Source: Christensenella sp. UBA1431
GTDB lineage: Bacteria > Bacillota > Clostridia > Christensenellales > UBA1431
Length of the DNA: 7,924 nt
Direction of reading: 5' to 3'
Assembly: GCA_002329665.1 (NCBI GenBank)
Contig: DCTV01000012.1
Coordinates: 10,168 to 18,091, forward strand
The notes beneath the pieces are model-generated. The model worked only from the letters and a program-made list of their open reading frames with translations. It did not search any database and was not told where the DNA came from. Below are positions 1-7,429 of the stretch, in pieces. Position numbers and translations under genes: made by a program. Numbering within the stretch: the stretch's first letter is position 1; every line of letters begins with the position of its first letter.

Positions 1-1
1 C

Positions 2-547
2 CTCGACGCGCAGTATGCGCAGTTCGACGCCGGGGTACAGGAGCTGCCCTCGAGACTCGGCGATATGGCCGCGGGCATCACGCGACTCAAGGAAGGCATC
101 GACGCGCTGGCCGGCAACTACGGGGAGTTCCATTCGGGGCTGACGGACTACGCCCGCGGCGCCGCCTCGATACACGGCGGGCTGAAGGAACTCTGCAAGG
201 GGTTTAACGAACTCGCAAAAGGCGGCGCGGACCTAAGCGCGGGGCTTAAGACGCTGCTGGAGGGGACGCTCAGGCTCAAGGACGGGACCGGCGAACTCAG
301 GAGCCGCACACAAAACATGGACGCCGAGATGCAGGCCCGGATCGAAGAGATGCTCGAAACGTATACCCAAACGGATTTCGACATGGTCTCCTTCGTCTCG
401 CCCCTCAACACGAACGTGGAGTCCGTACAGTTCGTGATGGTGACCGACGGCATCGCGGTGGCACAGGACGCGGAGGAGCCGGCCCAAAAGGAAAGCGACG
501 GTCCCAAGGATTTCTGGGGCCGCCTGCTGGCCCTCTTCGGCCTGTAG
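2..547 (+). CDS. Leu-X-X-Gly heptad-repeat protein, C-terminal part (5' end outside window)
   Basis: The frame is open from the first bases and ends at TAG (545-547), giving 181 visible residues; the start lies upstream. Fragment residues about 22-101 form some eleven seven-residue units with a hydrophobic residue at position 1 and usually Gly at position 4 (for example LKEGIDA, FHSGLTD, LAKGGAD, LSAGLKT, LKDGTGE). A non-repetitive stretch follows (SFVSPLNTNVESVQFVMVTDGI region, partly given here as VESVQFVMVTDGI), then an acidic linker and a Trp/Leu-rich end (FWGRLLALFGL). No membrane helix is visible. Such heptads occur in YhgE/Pip-like proteins and in exported proteins encoded with MMPL/RND-type exporters of Bacillota. 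YhgE proteins end in membrane segments, so the soluble tail argues for the MMPL-associated type. The molecular function is unknown, and the family choice is inference from the tail only. Confidence 0.75.
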   Translation, partial: LDAQYAQFDAGVQELPSRLGDMAAGITRLKEGIDALAGNYGEFHSGLTDYARGAASIHGGLKELCKGFNELAKGGADLSAGLKTLLEGTLRLKDGTGELRSRTQNMDAEMQARIEEMLETYTQTDFDMVSFVSPLNTNVESVQFVMVTDGIAVAQDAEEPAQKESDGPKDFWGRLLALFGL

Positions 548-548
548 G

Positions 549-583
549 CCCGGCTGAACGGAGCCGCCCGTTCCGGGTTATTA
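549..583 (+). terminator. possible rho-independent terminator of the heptad-repeat gene
   Basis: Two bases after the stop codon, GAACGG (556-561) can pair with CCGTTC (568-573) around a six-base loop. The stem extends outward with CCCG (549-552) against CGGG (574-577), leaving a three-base bulge. The tail that follows is TTATTA, a weak U-tract. The position directly after a stop and before a promoter fits a terminator, but the poor U-run makes this tentative. Confidence 0.35.
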
Positions 584-630
584 GTAAGGTGATCCGTGAG
601 GCATCCGGCCGGGACCGGCGAGAATAATGC

Positions 631-660
631 ATGACCCGGCGGAAAAATCCATGCTATAAT
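631..660 (+). promoter_or_regulatory. sigma-70-type promoter with extended -10, upstream of the DUF2156-eis pair
   Basis: TATAAT at 655-660 is a perfect -10 hexamer and is preceded by TG-C (652-654), giving the extended -10 form TGCTATAAT. ATGACC at 631-636 matches four of six bases of TTGACA with an 18-base spacer. Transcription would start near position 667, leaving a leader of about 50 bases before the DUF2156 start. This is the best promoter match I found in the window. It could also supply read-through into the ATP synthase operon, since I see no convincing terminator after the acetyltransferase gene. Confidence 0.6.
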
Positions 661-706
661 GCACAGTAACGGGAGGACATGCCTATAGGTTCATGCGCCC
701 GCTGCT

Positions 707-711
707 GGAGG
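707..711 (+). promoter_or_regulatory. GGAGG ribosome binding site that favours a TTG start at 719
   Basis: GGAGG ends one base before the ATG at 713, too close for normal initiation there, but exactly seven bases before an in-frame TTG at 719. A second purine run (GGGAGG, 671-676) lies too far upstream to serve either start. An in-frame TAG at 686-688 excludes starts further upstream. Confidence 0.5.
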
Positions 712-718
712 AATGGAT

Positions 719-1627
719 TTGGATTTCACGAGTATATCGCTGGCTGCCCGGGAACAGATAAGGACTTTTGCGGAAGCGTGGCAGCTCGAACTGTCGGACC
801 TGTCTTTCGCGAACATGTTCATCTGGCGCTACAGCCACAACATCGAGTACTGCATCGAGGACGACGTGCTCTACGTAAAGCTTTGCCACAGGAGGTTCCC
901 TTGTTTTTTCTTTGTCCCGCTGCCGCTAAGCAAAGAGCGGTCATTAAGGGGGCCGCTGATGCGGCTCAGGGAATACAGCGCGTCTTTGGACGAGCCGCTG
1001 CGCGTCAAGTCCGCTACCGAGGAGCAGAAGGCGAAGATCGAACGCGACTGTCCTGACATGTTCGATTTCACTTACGACGAAGGGCGTTTCGACTATGTCT
1101 ACAACACCCGCGACCTCATCGAACTCAGGGGGAAGAAGTACCACGGGAAGCGCAACCACATCAACCGCTTCCTCTCGCTCTACGACCATACGTACGCCCC
1201 GCTAACAAAGGAGCATGTGGAGGGGTGCATAAAGGTCTTTACGGACTGGGTGGAGAAAAAGGGCATCGTGGGGCCGGACGTCGAGGACGAATGGCGCTCG
1301 GTCACCGAGGCGCTGTTCCATTTCGAGGAACTTGGCCTCAAAGGCGGCGTCATAGAGATAGACGGGGCGGTGCAGGCCTTTACGCTGGGCGAACAGCTCA
1401 CCGCCGATACCGCGCTGATCCATATCGAGAAGGGGAACACCGCCTACGACGGCATCTTCGCGGTGATAAACCAGAAGTTCATCGAGACGGAGTTTGCCCA
1501 TACGCGCTTCGTCAACCGCGAGGAGGACCTCGGGATCGAAGGCCTGCGCAAGGCCAAGCGCTCCTACCGCCCGGTGAGGATGGTCAATAAATACGACCTG
1601 AAGCTGAGGGGGGAGACCCGCGAATGA
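719..1627 (+). CDS. DUF2156 (phosphatidylglycerol lysyltransferase C-terminal-like) protein
   Basis: A protein of about 302 residues covering a complete DUF2156 domain, the fold of the soluble C-terminal domain of MprF-type lipid lysyltransferases (tandem GNAT-like lobes). Visible hallmarks, numbered from the TTG start: GKKYHGKRN at 138-146, AFTLGE at 220-225, IHIEK at 234-238 and NREEDLGIEGLRKAK at 266-280 followed by SYRP. No membrane helices are present, so this is the free-standing cytoplasmic form and not full-length MprF; substrate and donor are unknown. TTG 719 is preferred to ATG 713 because the GGAGG at 707-711 is correctly spaced only for TTG, and a short start like MDFTSISL resembles my recollection of the family. 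The stop overlaps the next ATG (ATGA), so the two genes are probably translationally coupled. Family call firm, function open. Confidence 0.85.
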   Translation: MDFTSISLAAREQIRTFAEAWQLELSDLSFANMFIWRYSHNIEYCIEDDVLYVKLCHRRFPCFFFVPLPLSKERSLRGPLMRLREYSASLDEPLRVKSATEEQKAKIERDCPDMFDFTYDEGRFDYVYNTRDLIELRGKKYHGKRNHINRFLSLYDHTYAPLTKEHVEGCIKVFTDWVEKKGIVGPDVEDEWRSVTEALFHFEELGLKGGVIEIDGAVQAFTLGEQLTADTALIHIEKGNTAYDGIFAVINQKFIETEFAHTRFVNREEDLGIEGLRKAKRSYRPVRMVNKYDLKLRGETRE

Positions 1628-2808
1628 GGGAATACGAAACGACCGAAAAGGACGCAAAGCGCATCCGGGAAATCTGGGAGGCCTGCTTCGACGATACGAA
1701 GGCCTTCGGCGACTGGTTTTTCACGCATCGCTATACCCCGGCGCAGACGTTGGCGTTCCGTGAAAACGGCGAGATCCTCTCCAACCTTCAGATGATCCCC
1801 TATCGCGTGCGCCTGAGGGGCCGCGAACTGGCCTCCTGGTTCATCGTCGGGGCCGCCACGCTTCCTGAAGCGCGCAACAGGGGCCATATGGCGGCGCTGT
1901 TGAAGGCGTCCTTTGCGCGGATGCGGGAAGCGGGCGTGACCCTGTCCCACCTCTACCCGTTCCAGTACGATTTCTACCGCAGATTCGGGTACGAAGTATG
2001 CTCCGAGCGGCTGCTCGCGCGACTGTCCCCGTCCGACATCCTCGGGAGCAGGGTTATGCGGGAAGCGGCAGGCTGGCCCGTGCATGTGACCGAAATCGAA
2101 GCACAGGCGGACCTTGATGCCCTGAAAGGCTGTTACGACGCTTTCGTCAGTGATCTGGATGGTTGGGTCGTACGCGACGGGCGCAGTTTCGAACTCAGGC
2201 TCATGGAACACGCGCTCGAAAACGGCGGGGGACTTGCGGTGCGGCGGAACGGCGAGATACGCGCGTACGCGCTCTACGCCCTGCAGGATAAGAAGGTGGT
2301 CTGCCCCGAGACCGTTTATGTGCACTCTCTGGACCTGTACGCGCTGATCTGGCACCTCGCGCGCCGTTTTTCACAGATGGAAACGATAGAGTTCGCCACG
2401 CCGGTGTCCGATACGCTGCGCGATCGATTAAAGGACGGCCGGGCGCGTTTCTTCATCGAACCGTTCGACATGATGCGCATCGTCGATCTGAAAGCCTTGC
2501 TCGAGGCGCTGTGTTTTCCCCAAAGCGTGAAGGGGGCGTGGGTCTTGGAGATACGGGACCCGCACGCGCCCTGGAACGACGGCCGGTTCCTGGTCCGGGT
2601 GGACGAAGGGCGCGCCAGCGTGGAAAGCACCGCTTCCCCGGCCTGCTTTACCCTCAGTATCGACGCGATGGCGCAGATCGTCTGCGGGCTGGTTCCGCCT
2701 TTGTCGATGGCGCGGTGCCGGAGGCTGCGTTACGGGGAGTATTCCCGATTGCTGCAATTTGAAGAAGCTTTTCCTGCATCGGTTCCCTATATATTCGAGA
2801 TGTACTGA
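1624..2808 (+). CDS. Eis-like GNAT N-acetyltransferase with SCP2-like C-terminal domain
   Basis: The protein has 394 residues, close to the usual 390-410 for the Eis family. Residues about 1-130 form a GNAT domain with the acetyl-CoA-binding motif in AATLPEARNRGHMAALL (78-93 region; RNRGHM is the R-x-x-G-x type loop). The segment YPFQYDFYRRFGY (111-123) matches the conserved Eis stretch that carries the catalytic Tyr; Tyr123 is the likely counterpart of Tyr126 of mycobacterial Eis. A second GNAT-like lobe follows, and residues about 284-394 form the SCP2/sterol-carrier-like domain, starting MRIVDLKALL. In Eis enzymes the C-terminal carboxylate acts as catalytic base; here the chain ends FEMY. 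GGGAG (1611-1615) lies eight bases before the ATG. Family members acetylate amines, including aminoglycosides in mycobacteria, but the substrate here is unknown. Resistance should not be assumed. Confidence 0.88.
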   Translation: MREYETTEKDAKRIREIWEACFDDTKAFGDWFFTHRYTPAQTLAFRENGEILSNLQMIPYRVRLRGRELASWFIVGAATLPEARNRGHMAALLKASFARMREAGVTLSHLYPFQYDFYRRFGYEVCSERLLARLSPSDILGSRVMREAAGWPVHVTEIEAQADLDALKGCYDAFVSDLDGWVVRDGRSFELRLMEHALENGGGLAVRRNGEIRAYALYALQDKKVVCPETVYVHSLDLYALIWHLARRFSQMETIEFATPVSDTLRDRLKDGRARFFIEPFDMMRIVDLKALLEALCFPQSVKGAWVLEIRDPHAPWNDGRFLVRVDEGRASVESTASPACFTLSIDAMAQIVCGLVPPLSMARCRRLRYGEYSRLLQFEEAFPASVPYIFEMY

Positions 2809-2831
2809 GCAGAATGCAAGCTTTGATTAGA

Positions 2832-2859
2832 TGGCATGCCCAGATTGCCAATTATGGCA
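2832..2859 (+). repeat. alternating short inverted repeats (TGGCA / TGCCA / TGGCA)
   Basis: TGGCA at 2832-2836 can pair with TGCCA at 2846-2850, which can instead pair with TGGCA at 2855-2859 across an ATTA loop. The heptamer ATGGCAT occurs twice (2831-2837 and 2854-2860). The arms are only five bases, so they could be an operator-like dyad, a weak alternative RNA fold, or chance. Confidence 0.3.
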
Positions 2860-2899
2860 TATTAAGAACGTTAAAGGGATTATTTTATGTATAACACGT

Positions 2900-2928
2900 T
2901 TGCATTTGCGTTTATGCCCGTGTAAAGT
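2900..2928 (+). promoter_or_regulatory. weak candidate promoter for the atp operon
   Basis: TTGCAT (2900-2905) and TAAAGT (2923-2928) are separated by 17 bases, with three and four matches of six to the consensus hexamers. It lies in the AT-rich gap about 45 bases before the first atp gene. Another -10-like element, TATAAC (2890-2895), has no good -35 partner. A promoter somewhere in this gap is likely, but this exact assignment is weak. Confidence 0.25.
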
Positions 2929-2972
2929 AAGAAAATAGGGAAAAACTAAGCGGCAAAGACGCCGTTTGGGTC

Positions 2973-3242
2973 GTGTGGTTTATGGGATTGTTCATAGGCG
3001 TCGCGACAGCGATTTTGCAGTACGGATTATTGCACAAACTCGTCGGCCGGATAACTAATAATCGGAGTAACGGACACAAGGCCGCAAGACTTCTGTTGTA
3101 CGGGAAGTTGGTAATATGGGCTGCTGTCCTCGCGGGAGTGGCCCTTATTTCTTTGGAGCAATTGCTGTGGGCGGCCGGGGCCATGATGGCGACGACGTTC
3201 GGGTTGTCGGTATGGAAGCATATTCGGATCAAAAAAGCGTAG
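2973..3242 (+). CDS. atpI: AtpI-like small membrane protein (ATP synthase subunit I)
   Basis: An 89-residue, strongly hydrophobic protein encoded 12 bases before atpB, the standard place of atpI. Three membrane helices are likely: residues about 2-20, 41-61 and 64-81, separated by a basic polar loop (about 21-38) and ending in a basic tail (KHIRIKKA). AtpI proteins are poorly conserved membrane proteins that assist c-ring assembly and possibly cation uptake, so the assignment rests mainly on position and topology. The usual AtpI is about 110-130 residues with four helices, so this one is short. The start is uncertain: GTG 2973 or ATG 2982, neither with a clear Shine-Dalgarno. The frame stays open and protein-like back to 2931 (ENREKLSGKDAVWVV) but contains no accepted start codon there. 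Confidence 0.65.
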   Translation: MWFMGLFIGVATAILQYGLLHKLVGRITNNRSNGHKAARLLLYGKLVIWAAVLAGVALISLEQLLWAAGAMMATTFGLSVWKHIRIKKA

Positions 3243-3254
3243 GCGGGTGAGGGT

Positions 3255-4200
<946 letters not shown>

Positions 4201-4239
4201 CATCCTACAAGAATGGTTCCCGTGTAAAGGGGTGACGGT

Positions 4240-4722
4240 ATGGAGATATTTTTAAGACCGCTCGATCTGTTGTTGCACATCGTCAACGTGATCATATTGT
4301 TTTTCTTCCTGCGCTGGCTGCTGTACAAACCAGTTAAGAAGTTTCTCAGGCAGCGGGACGAACGCGCGGAAGCGGCGCGCGAAGAGATCCGCCGGGGGCA
4401 GGAGGAAGTCGAAAGCCGGTTGCGGCATTACAACGAGCTGATAGAAAACGCCCGCGAAGAGTCCGCGCGCATCGTGAAGCAGAGCAACGACCTTGCGCGC
4501 GATCACGCAAAGGAGATCGTAGAGAGCGCCAAGGCCGAGGCCGCCGAGATCGTTGCGCGCGCGGAACGCGAAGCGCAGTATACGCGCGCGCACGCAAAAG
4601 ACGTCCTTCGCGACGAAATAGCGGAGATGGCGGTGGACATAGCATCCAAGATCGTCAAACGCGAGATCAGTGCGGAGGACAACCGGGCGATCATCGAGGA
4701 TTTCTTCAAGAAGGTGGGTTAG
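4240..4722 (+). CDS. atpF: F1Fo ATP synthase subunit b (peripheral stalk)
   Basis: The protein has 160 residues, a normal length for subunit b. One N-terminal membrane helix (about 9-29, LLLHIVNVIILFFFLRWLLY) is followed by the family landmark KPVKKFLRQRDER (30-42) and a long, charged, Ala/Glu/Arg-rich helix (about 40-140) suited to the right-handed coiled coil of the b dimer. The C-terminal part (IAEMAVDIASKIVKREI, 127-143) matches the delta-binding end of ordinary b subunits, and the chain ends normally at KKVG, so b is complete and not fused to delta. AAAGGGG (4226-4232) precedes the ATG by about seven bases. Only one b-type gene is present; a b/b' pair is not seen. The next gene starts four bases after the stop. 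Confidence 0.95.
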   Translation: MEIFLRPLDLLLHIVNVIILFFFLRWLLYKPVKKFLRQRDERAEAAREEIRRGQEEVESRLRHYNELIENAREESARIVKQSNDLARDHAKEIVESAKAEAAEIVARAEREAQYTRAHAKDVLRDEIAEMAVDIASKIVKREISAEDNRAIIEDFFKKVG

Positions 4723-4726
4723 GCAG

Positions 4727-4948
4727 ATGATCGAAGGCGAACTGGTGACATCCATGCCGCTCGACGAAGACGCGATGAAGTTTATAGAGGAAGAATTTGA
4801 AAAGATGCTCGGCGGGAAGGTGCGCTTTAAAACCAGTATCGACGAATCGATCATCGGCGGGTTCGTTGCGAGGATCAACGGACGGGTGTACGACGGGAGC
4901 CTGCTTTCAAGACTCAGTACGATGAGGGAATACATCACGGACTTTTGA
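4727..4948 (+). CDS. atpH: short delta (OSCP)-like subunit, C-terminal domain only
   Basis: The protein has 73 residues and matches only the C-terminal half of the delta/OSCP family. Visible landmarks are GELVTSMPLDEDAM (4-17), KVRFKTSIDESIIGG (31-45) and GGFVARINGRVYDGS (44-58), the counterpart of AGVIIRAGDMVIDGS in E. coli delta as I recall it. Family members have about 175-185 residues, so the N-terminal six-helix domain that normally binds alpha is missing. Its slot between atpF and atpA, with a four-base gap to atpF and AAGG-type purines at 4711-4718, supports a real expressed gene. The frame extends upstream to 4670 but overlaps atpF there and encodes Arg/Ser-rich residues unlike delta, so ATG 4727 is chosen. 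The retained domain is the one that contacts subunit b in ordinary enzymes. Whether it works alone is unknown. Confidence 0.85.
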   Translation: MIEGELVTSMPLDEDAMKFIEEEFEKMLGGKVRFKTSIDESIIGGFVARINGRVYDGSLLSRLSTMREYITDF

Positions 4949-4952
4949 CATA

Positions 4953-4971
4953 TACGGCTGATTACGGCTGA
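4953..4971 (+). repeat. nine-base tandem repeat in the delta-alpha gap
   Basis: TACGGCTGA occurs at 4953-4961 and again at 4963-4971, just before the AAGGTGAT ribosome binding site of atpA. It is probably a small local duplication in a spacer; no function is implied. Confidence 0.5.
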
Positions 4972-4983
4972 AGGTGATAGAAG

Positions 4984-6531
4984 ATGAACGACAACGAGTT
5001 TAACGCGATTAAGGGAGAAAAACCGGCCCAGTTCTTTTCGACGCTCAAGGGCCGGATCAACGCGTTCGAGCCCACGGCCGACGTATATCAGCAGGGGGAA
5101 GTCGCGATGTCGGGGGACGGCATCGTGGAAGTGAAGGGGCTCAAATGCTGTAAATACGACGAGTTGCTCGAGTTCGAGAGCGGCGCTTTCGGCATCGCGC
5201 TCAACCTCGTGGGTTCGGATACCGTGGGCGCCGTCGTCCTTGCCGACGCCGACTCGGTGTCGGAGGGCATGAAGGTGCGCAGTACCGAACAGGTGGTGAC
5301 CGTGCCGGTCGGAGAAGGGCTTTTGGGGCGGGTCGTCAACCCTATAGGCCAGGCGCTCGACGGCAAGGGCAAGGTCCACAATAATGGCTCGCGGCCCATC
5401 GAATCGCCCGCGCCGACCATCATGATGCGCCGGCCGGTCAACACGCCGCTGCAGACGGGGCTGATGGCCATCGACTCCATGGTCCCGATCGGCCGCGGCC
5501 AGCGCGAGCTGATTATCGGCGACCGGCAAACCGGCAAGACGGCCATCGCGATCGACACGATCATCAACCAGAAAGGCACGGGGGTGCTTTGCGTCTACGT
5601 CGCGATCGGGCAGAAGGCGTCCACGGTCTCGCAGATCATAGCGAAACTGCAGGAGAAGGGGGCGATGGAGTATTCCGTCGTCGTGAGCGCCACGGCCAGC
5701 GACTCGGCGCCCATGCAGTACATCGCGCCCTACGCGGGCTGCGCGATCGCCGAAGAGTTCATGCGCGGCGGGAAGGACGTGCTCATCGTCTACGACGACC
5801 TCTCCAAACACGCGGTCGCGTACCGGGCGATGTCGCTTCTGCTTCGGCGTCCGCCCGGGCGCGAAGCCTACCCTGGCGACGTGTTCTACCTGCATTCCCG
5901 CCTGCTCGAACGCGCCGCCAAGCTCGACGACCGGCACGGGGGCGGTTCGATGACGGCCCTGCCCATCATCGAGACGATGGAGGGCGACATCTCGGCCTAC
6001 ATCCCCACCAACGTCATCTCCATAACGGACGGGCAGATATACCTCGAAAGCGAACTGTTCCATTCAGGTGTCCGCCCGGCTGTCAACGTGGGGCTTTCGG
6101 TCTCCCGCGTCGGCGGCAGCGCGCAAAGCAAGGCGATGCGCAAGGTCGCGGGCAAGCTCAGGCTGGACCTGGCGCAGTACCGCGAGCTTGCGGTGTTTTC
6201 CCGTTTCGGGTCGGACCTGGACGCGGCCACACAGGAACTGCTCGCCCAGGGCGAGCGTCTCACGCAGACGCTCAAGCAGGAACAGTACCATACCATGCCC
6301 CTGGCCCACCAGGTGGTCGTCCTGTACGCGGCGACCCGCAGGCACCTGATAGGCATCCCCGTTTCCAGGGTGACGGCCTTCAACAGGGGGCTCGTGGATT
6401 TCGTGGACACGCGGTATCCTGAGGTGACGCGCGTCATCGAGCAGACGGGCGATTTCGACGAAGCACTGCAGTCCACGCTGGAACAGGCCATCGTCGCTTA
6501 CAAGCAGACGTTCCACGTGCAAAAGGAGTAG
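4984..6531 (+). CDS. atpA: F1Fo ATP synthase subunit alpha
   Basis: The protein has 515 residues, the usual length for alpha, which alternates with beta in the F1 head and binds nucleotide without hydrolysing it. An N-terminal helix (LKGRINAF, 21-28) and beta-barrel (about 35-105, with [10 protein letters not shown]) precede the nucleotide domain. Walker A is GDRQTGKT (179-186), Walker B region VLIVYDD (266-272). The segment [20 protein letters not shown] (288-307) and the family signature [17 protein letters not shown] (365-381) are intact; Arg375 in it is the arginine that reaches the neighbouring beta site. A helical C-terminal domain follows to 515. AAGGTGAT (4971-4978) fits the 16S tail and sets ATG 4984. 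The N-terminus is some nine residues longer than E. coli alpha. atpG starts three bases after the stop. Confidence 0.97.
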   Translation: MNDNEFNAIKGEKPAQFFSTLKGRINAFEPTADVYQQGEVAMSGDGIVEVKGLKCCKYDELLEFESGAFGIALNLVGSDTVGAVVLADADSVSEGMKVRSTEQVVTVPVGEGLLGRVVNPIGQALDGKGKVHNNGSRPIESPAPTIMMRRPVNTPLQTGLMAIDSMVPIGRGQRELIIGDRQTGKTAIAIDTIINQKGTGVLCVYVAIGQKASTVSQIIAKLQEKGAMEYSVVVSATASDSAPMQYIAPYAGCAIAEEFMRGGKDVLIVYDDLSKHAVAYRAMSLLLRRPPGREAYPGDVFYLHSRLLERAAKLDDRHGGGSMTALPIIETMEGDISAYIPTNVISITDGQIYLESELFHSGVRPAVNVGLSVSRVGGSAQSKAMRKVAGKLRLDLAQYRELAVFSRFGSDLDAATQELLAQGERLTQTLKQEQYHTMPLAHQVVVLYAATRRHLIGIPVSRVTAFNRGLVDFVDTRYPEVTRVIEQTGDFDEALQSTLEQAIVAYKQTFHVQKE

Positions 6532-6534
6532 CGC

Positions 6535-7410
6535 ATGCAGAGCATCAGCGAGATAAAGCATCACATCCGGACGATCAAGGAGACCGAGCAGCTCACGCGC
6601 GCGATGCACCTGATCTCGATCGCGAAGATGCGAAAGGCGCAGCTTTTGTATCAGAAGAACCATCTGTACGAGCGCCGGGTACGCTCCGCGCTCAAAAATA
6701 TTCTCATCCACTCGAAGGACATCAGGCACCCCTTCCTGCAGCACGCAGGGCGCGACCGCGTCGCGTACGTCGTGATCGCGGGAGACAAGGGGATGTGCGG
6801 GTCGTACAACAACAACGTGCTAAACCTTGCGGTGGAGGACATGCGGGACAAGAAGGAGAAATACATCCTCACCGTGGGGCAGATGGCGCGCACGTTCTTC
6901 CAGGCGAAGGGGTACCAGACCGACATCGACTTCTTGCACACGGCGCAGAACCCCTCGCTCTACAACGCCCGCCGCATCGCCGGCGACATCATCGGGTTGT
7001 ACAACGACGGGATCATGGACGAAGTCCGCGTGGTCTTCACGAAATTTCATTCGCCGACGCGCCACCACCCGCAGGTATACAAGCTCCTGCCGGTGGAGAT
7101 TTCGGACTTCGACGACGTCGAGGCCCCGCCGGACTACCAGGCCGGAGGGATGCTCTACATGCCTTCGCCCGAGACCGTTTTCAACACGATGGTCACGCAT
7201 TACGTCATCGGCATGATCTATTCGACGCTTGTGCAGTCCTCGGCCAGCGAGCACAGCGCGCGCATGCTTGCGATGGAGACGGCGACGCGCAACGCGCAGA
7301 AGATGACGCAGCGGCTCCGGCTGGAATTCAATCGGGCGAGGCAGGAGAGGATAACGAGCGAAATCATCGAGATCGTATCGGCCGCGGACGTGCTCAAGGA
7401 TGCCAAATGA
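6535..7410 (+). CDS. atpG: F1Fo ATP synthase subunit gamma (central shaft)
   Basis: The protein has 291 residues, the normal gamma length. The N-terminal helix of the coiled-coil shaft is clear (ISEIKHHIRTIKETEQLTRAM, 4-24; quoted only as a region, key residues Ile7, Arg12, Thr17, Thr21, Ala23, Met24), followed by SIAKMRKAQ (28-36). The Rossmann-like globular part starts at AYVVIAGDKGMCGSYNNNV (77-95), the counterpart of GDRGLCGGYN. The C-terminal helix is highly conserved: SEHSARMLAME (238-248), NAQKM (253-257) and FNRARQERITSEIIEIV (265-281). Gamma couples rotation of the c ring to the beta catalytic sites. AAGGAG (6523-6528), lying inside the end of atpA, is six bases before the ATG, so the genes are tightly coupled. 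No frameshift or insertion is visible. Confidence 0.96.
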   Translation: MQSISEIKHHIRTIKETEQLTRAMHLISIAKMRKAQLLYQKNHLYERRVRSALKNILIHSKDIRHPFLQHAGRDRVAYVVIAGDKGMCGSYNNNVLNLAVEDMRDKKEKYILTVGQMARTFFQAKGYQTDIDFLHTAQNPSLYNARRIAGDIIGLYNDGIMDEVRVVFTKFHSPTRHHPQVYKLLPVEISDFDDVEAPPDYQAGGMLYMPSPETVFNTMVTHYVIGMIYSTLVQSSASEHSARMLAMETATRNAQKMTQRLRLEFNRARQERITSEIIEIVSAADVLKDAK

Positions 7411-7429
7411 CAGGAGTGAATCAGACGAT

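Larger units (their letters stand above)
2809..2972 (+). other. AT-rich intergenic region upstream of the ATP synthase operon
   Basis: This 164-base gap is about 40% GC, clearly lower than the genes on both sides, as is typical for a regulatory region. It contains three short TGGCA/TGCCA arms (2832-2859), a possible 12-codon leader frame (2887-2925), weak promoter-like hexamers, and a small stem just before the first atp gene: CGGC 2951-2954 with GCCG 2961-2964, extended by A-T and G-T pairs to 2948-2967. I see no convincing terminator for the upstream pair. Confidence 0.5.

Noticed and set aside
679..1056. Plus-strand frame starting at ATG 679 after GGGAGG
   Set aside because: The SD is only two bases from the ATG, and the frame overlaps the DUF2156 gene. 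The translation is Arg/Ala-rich and family-less.
4670..4726. Upstream extension of the delta-like frame as its missing N-terminus
   Set aside because: It adds only 19 Arg/Ser-rich residues read out of frame through the end of atpF, and does not resemble the delta N-terminal domain.
4240..4948. Split b-delta fusion caused by a frameshift
   Set aside because: Subunit b ends with a normal family C-terminus and stop, and the delta-like gene has its own start after a four-base gap. One frameshift would not restore the missing 100 residues.
4252..6063. A 603-codon open frame on the minus strand across atpF, atpH and atpA
   Set aside because: It is the complement of well-recognised genes in GC-rich DNA. 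Its translation is rich in Arg, His, Asp and Val with no recognisable domain.
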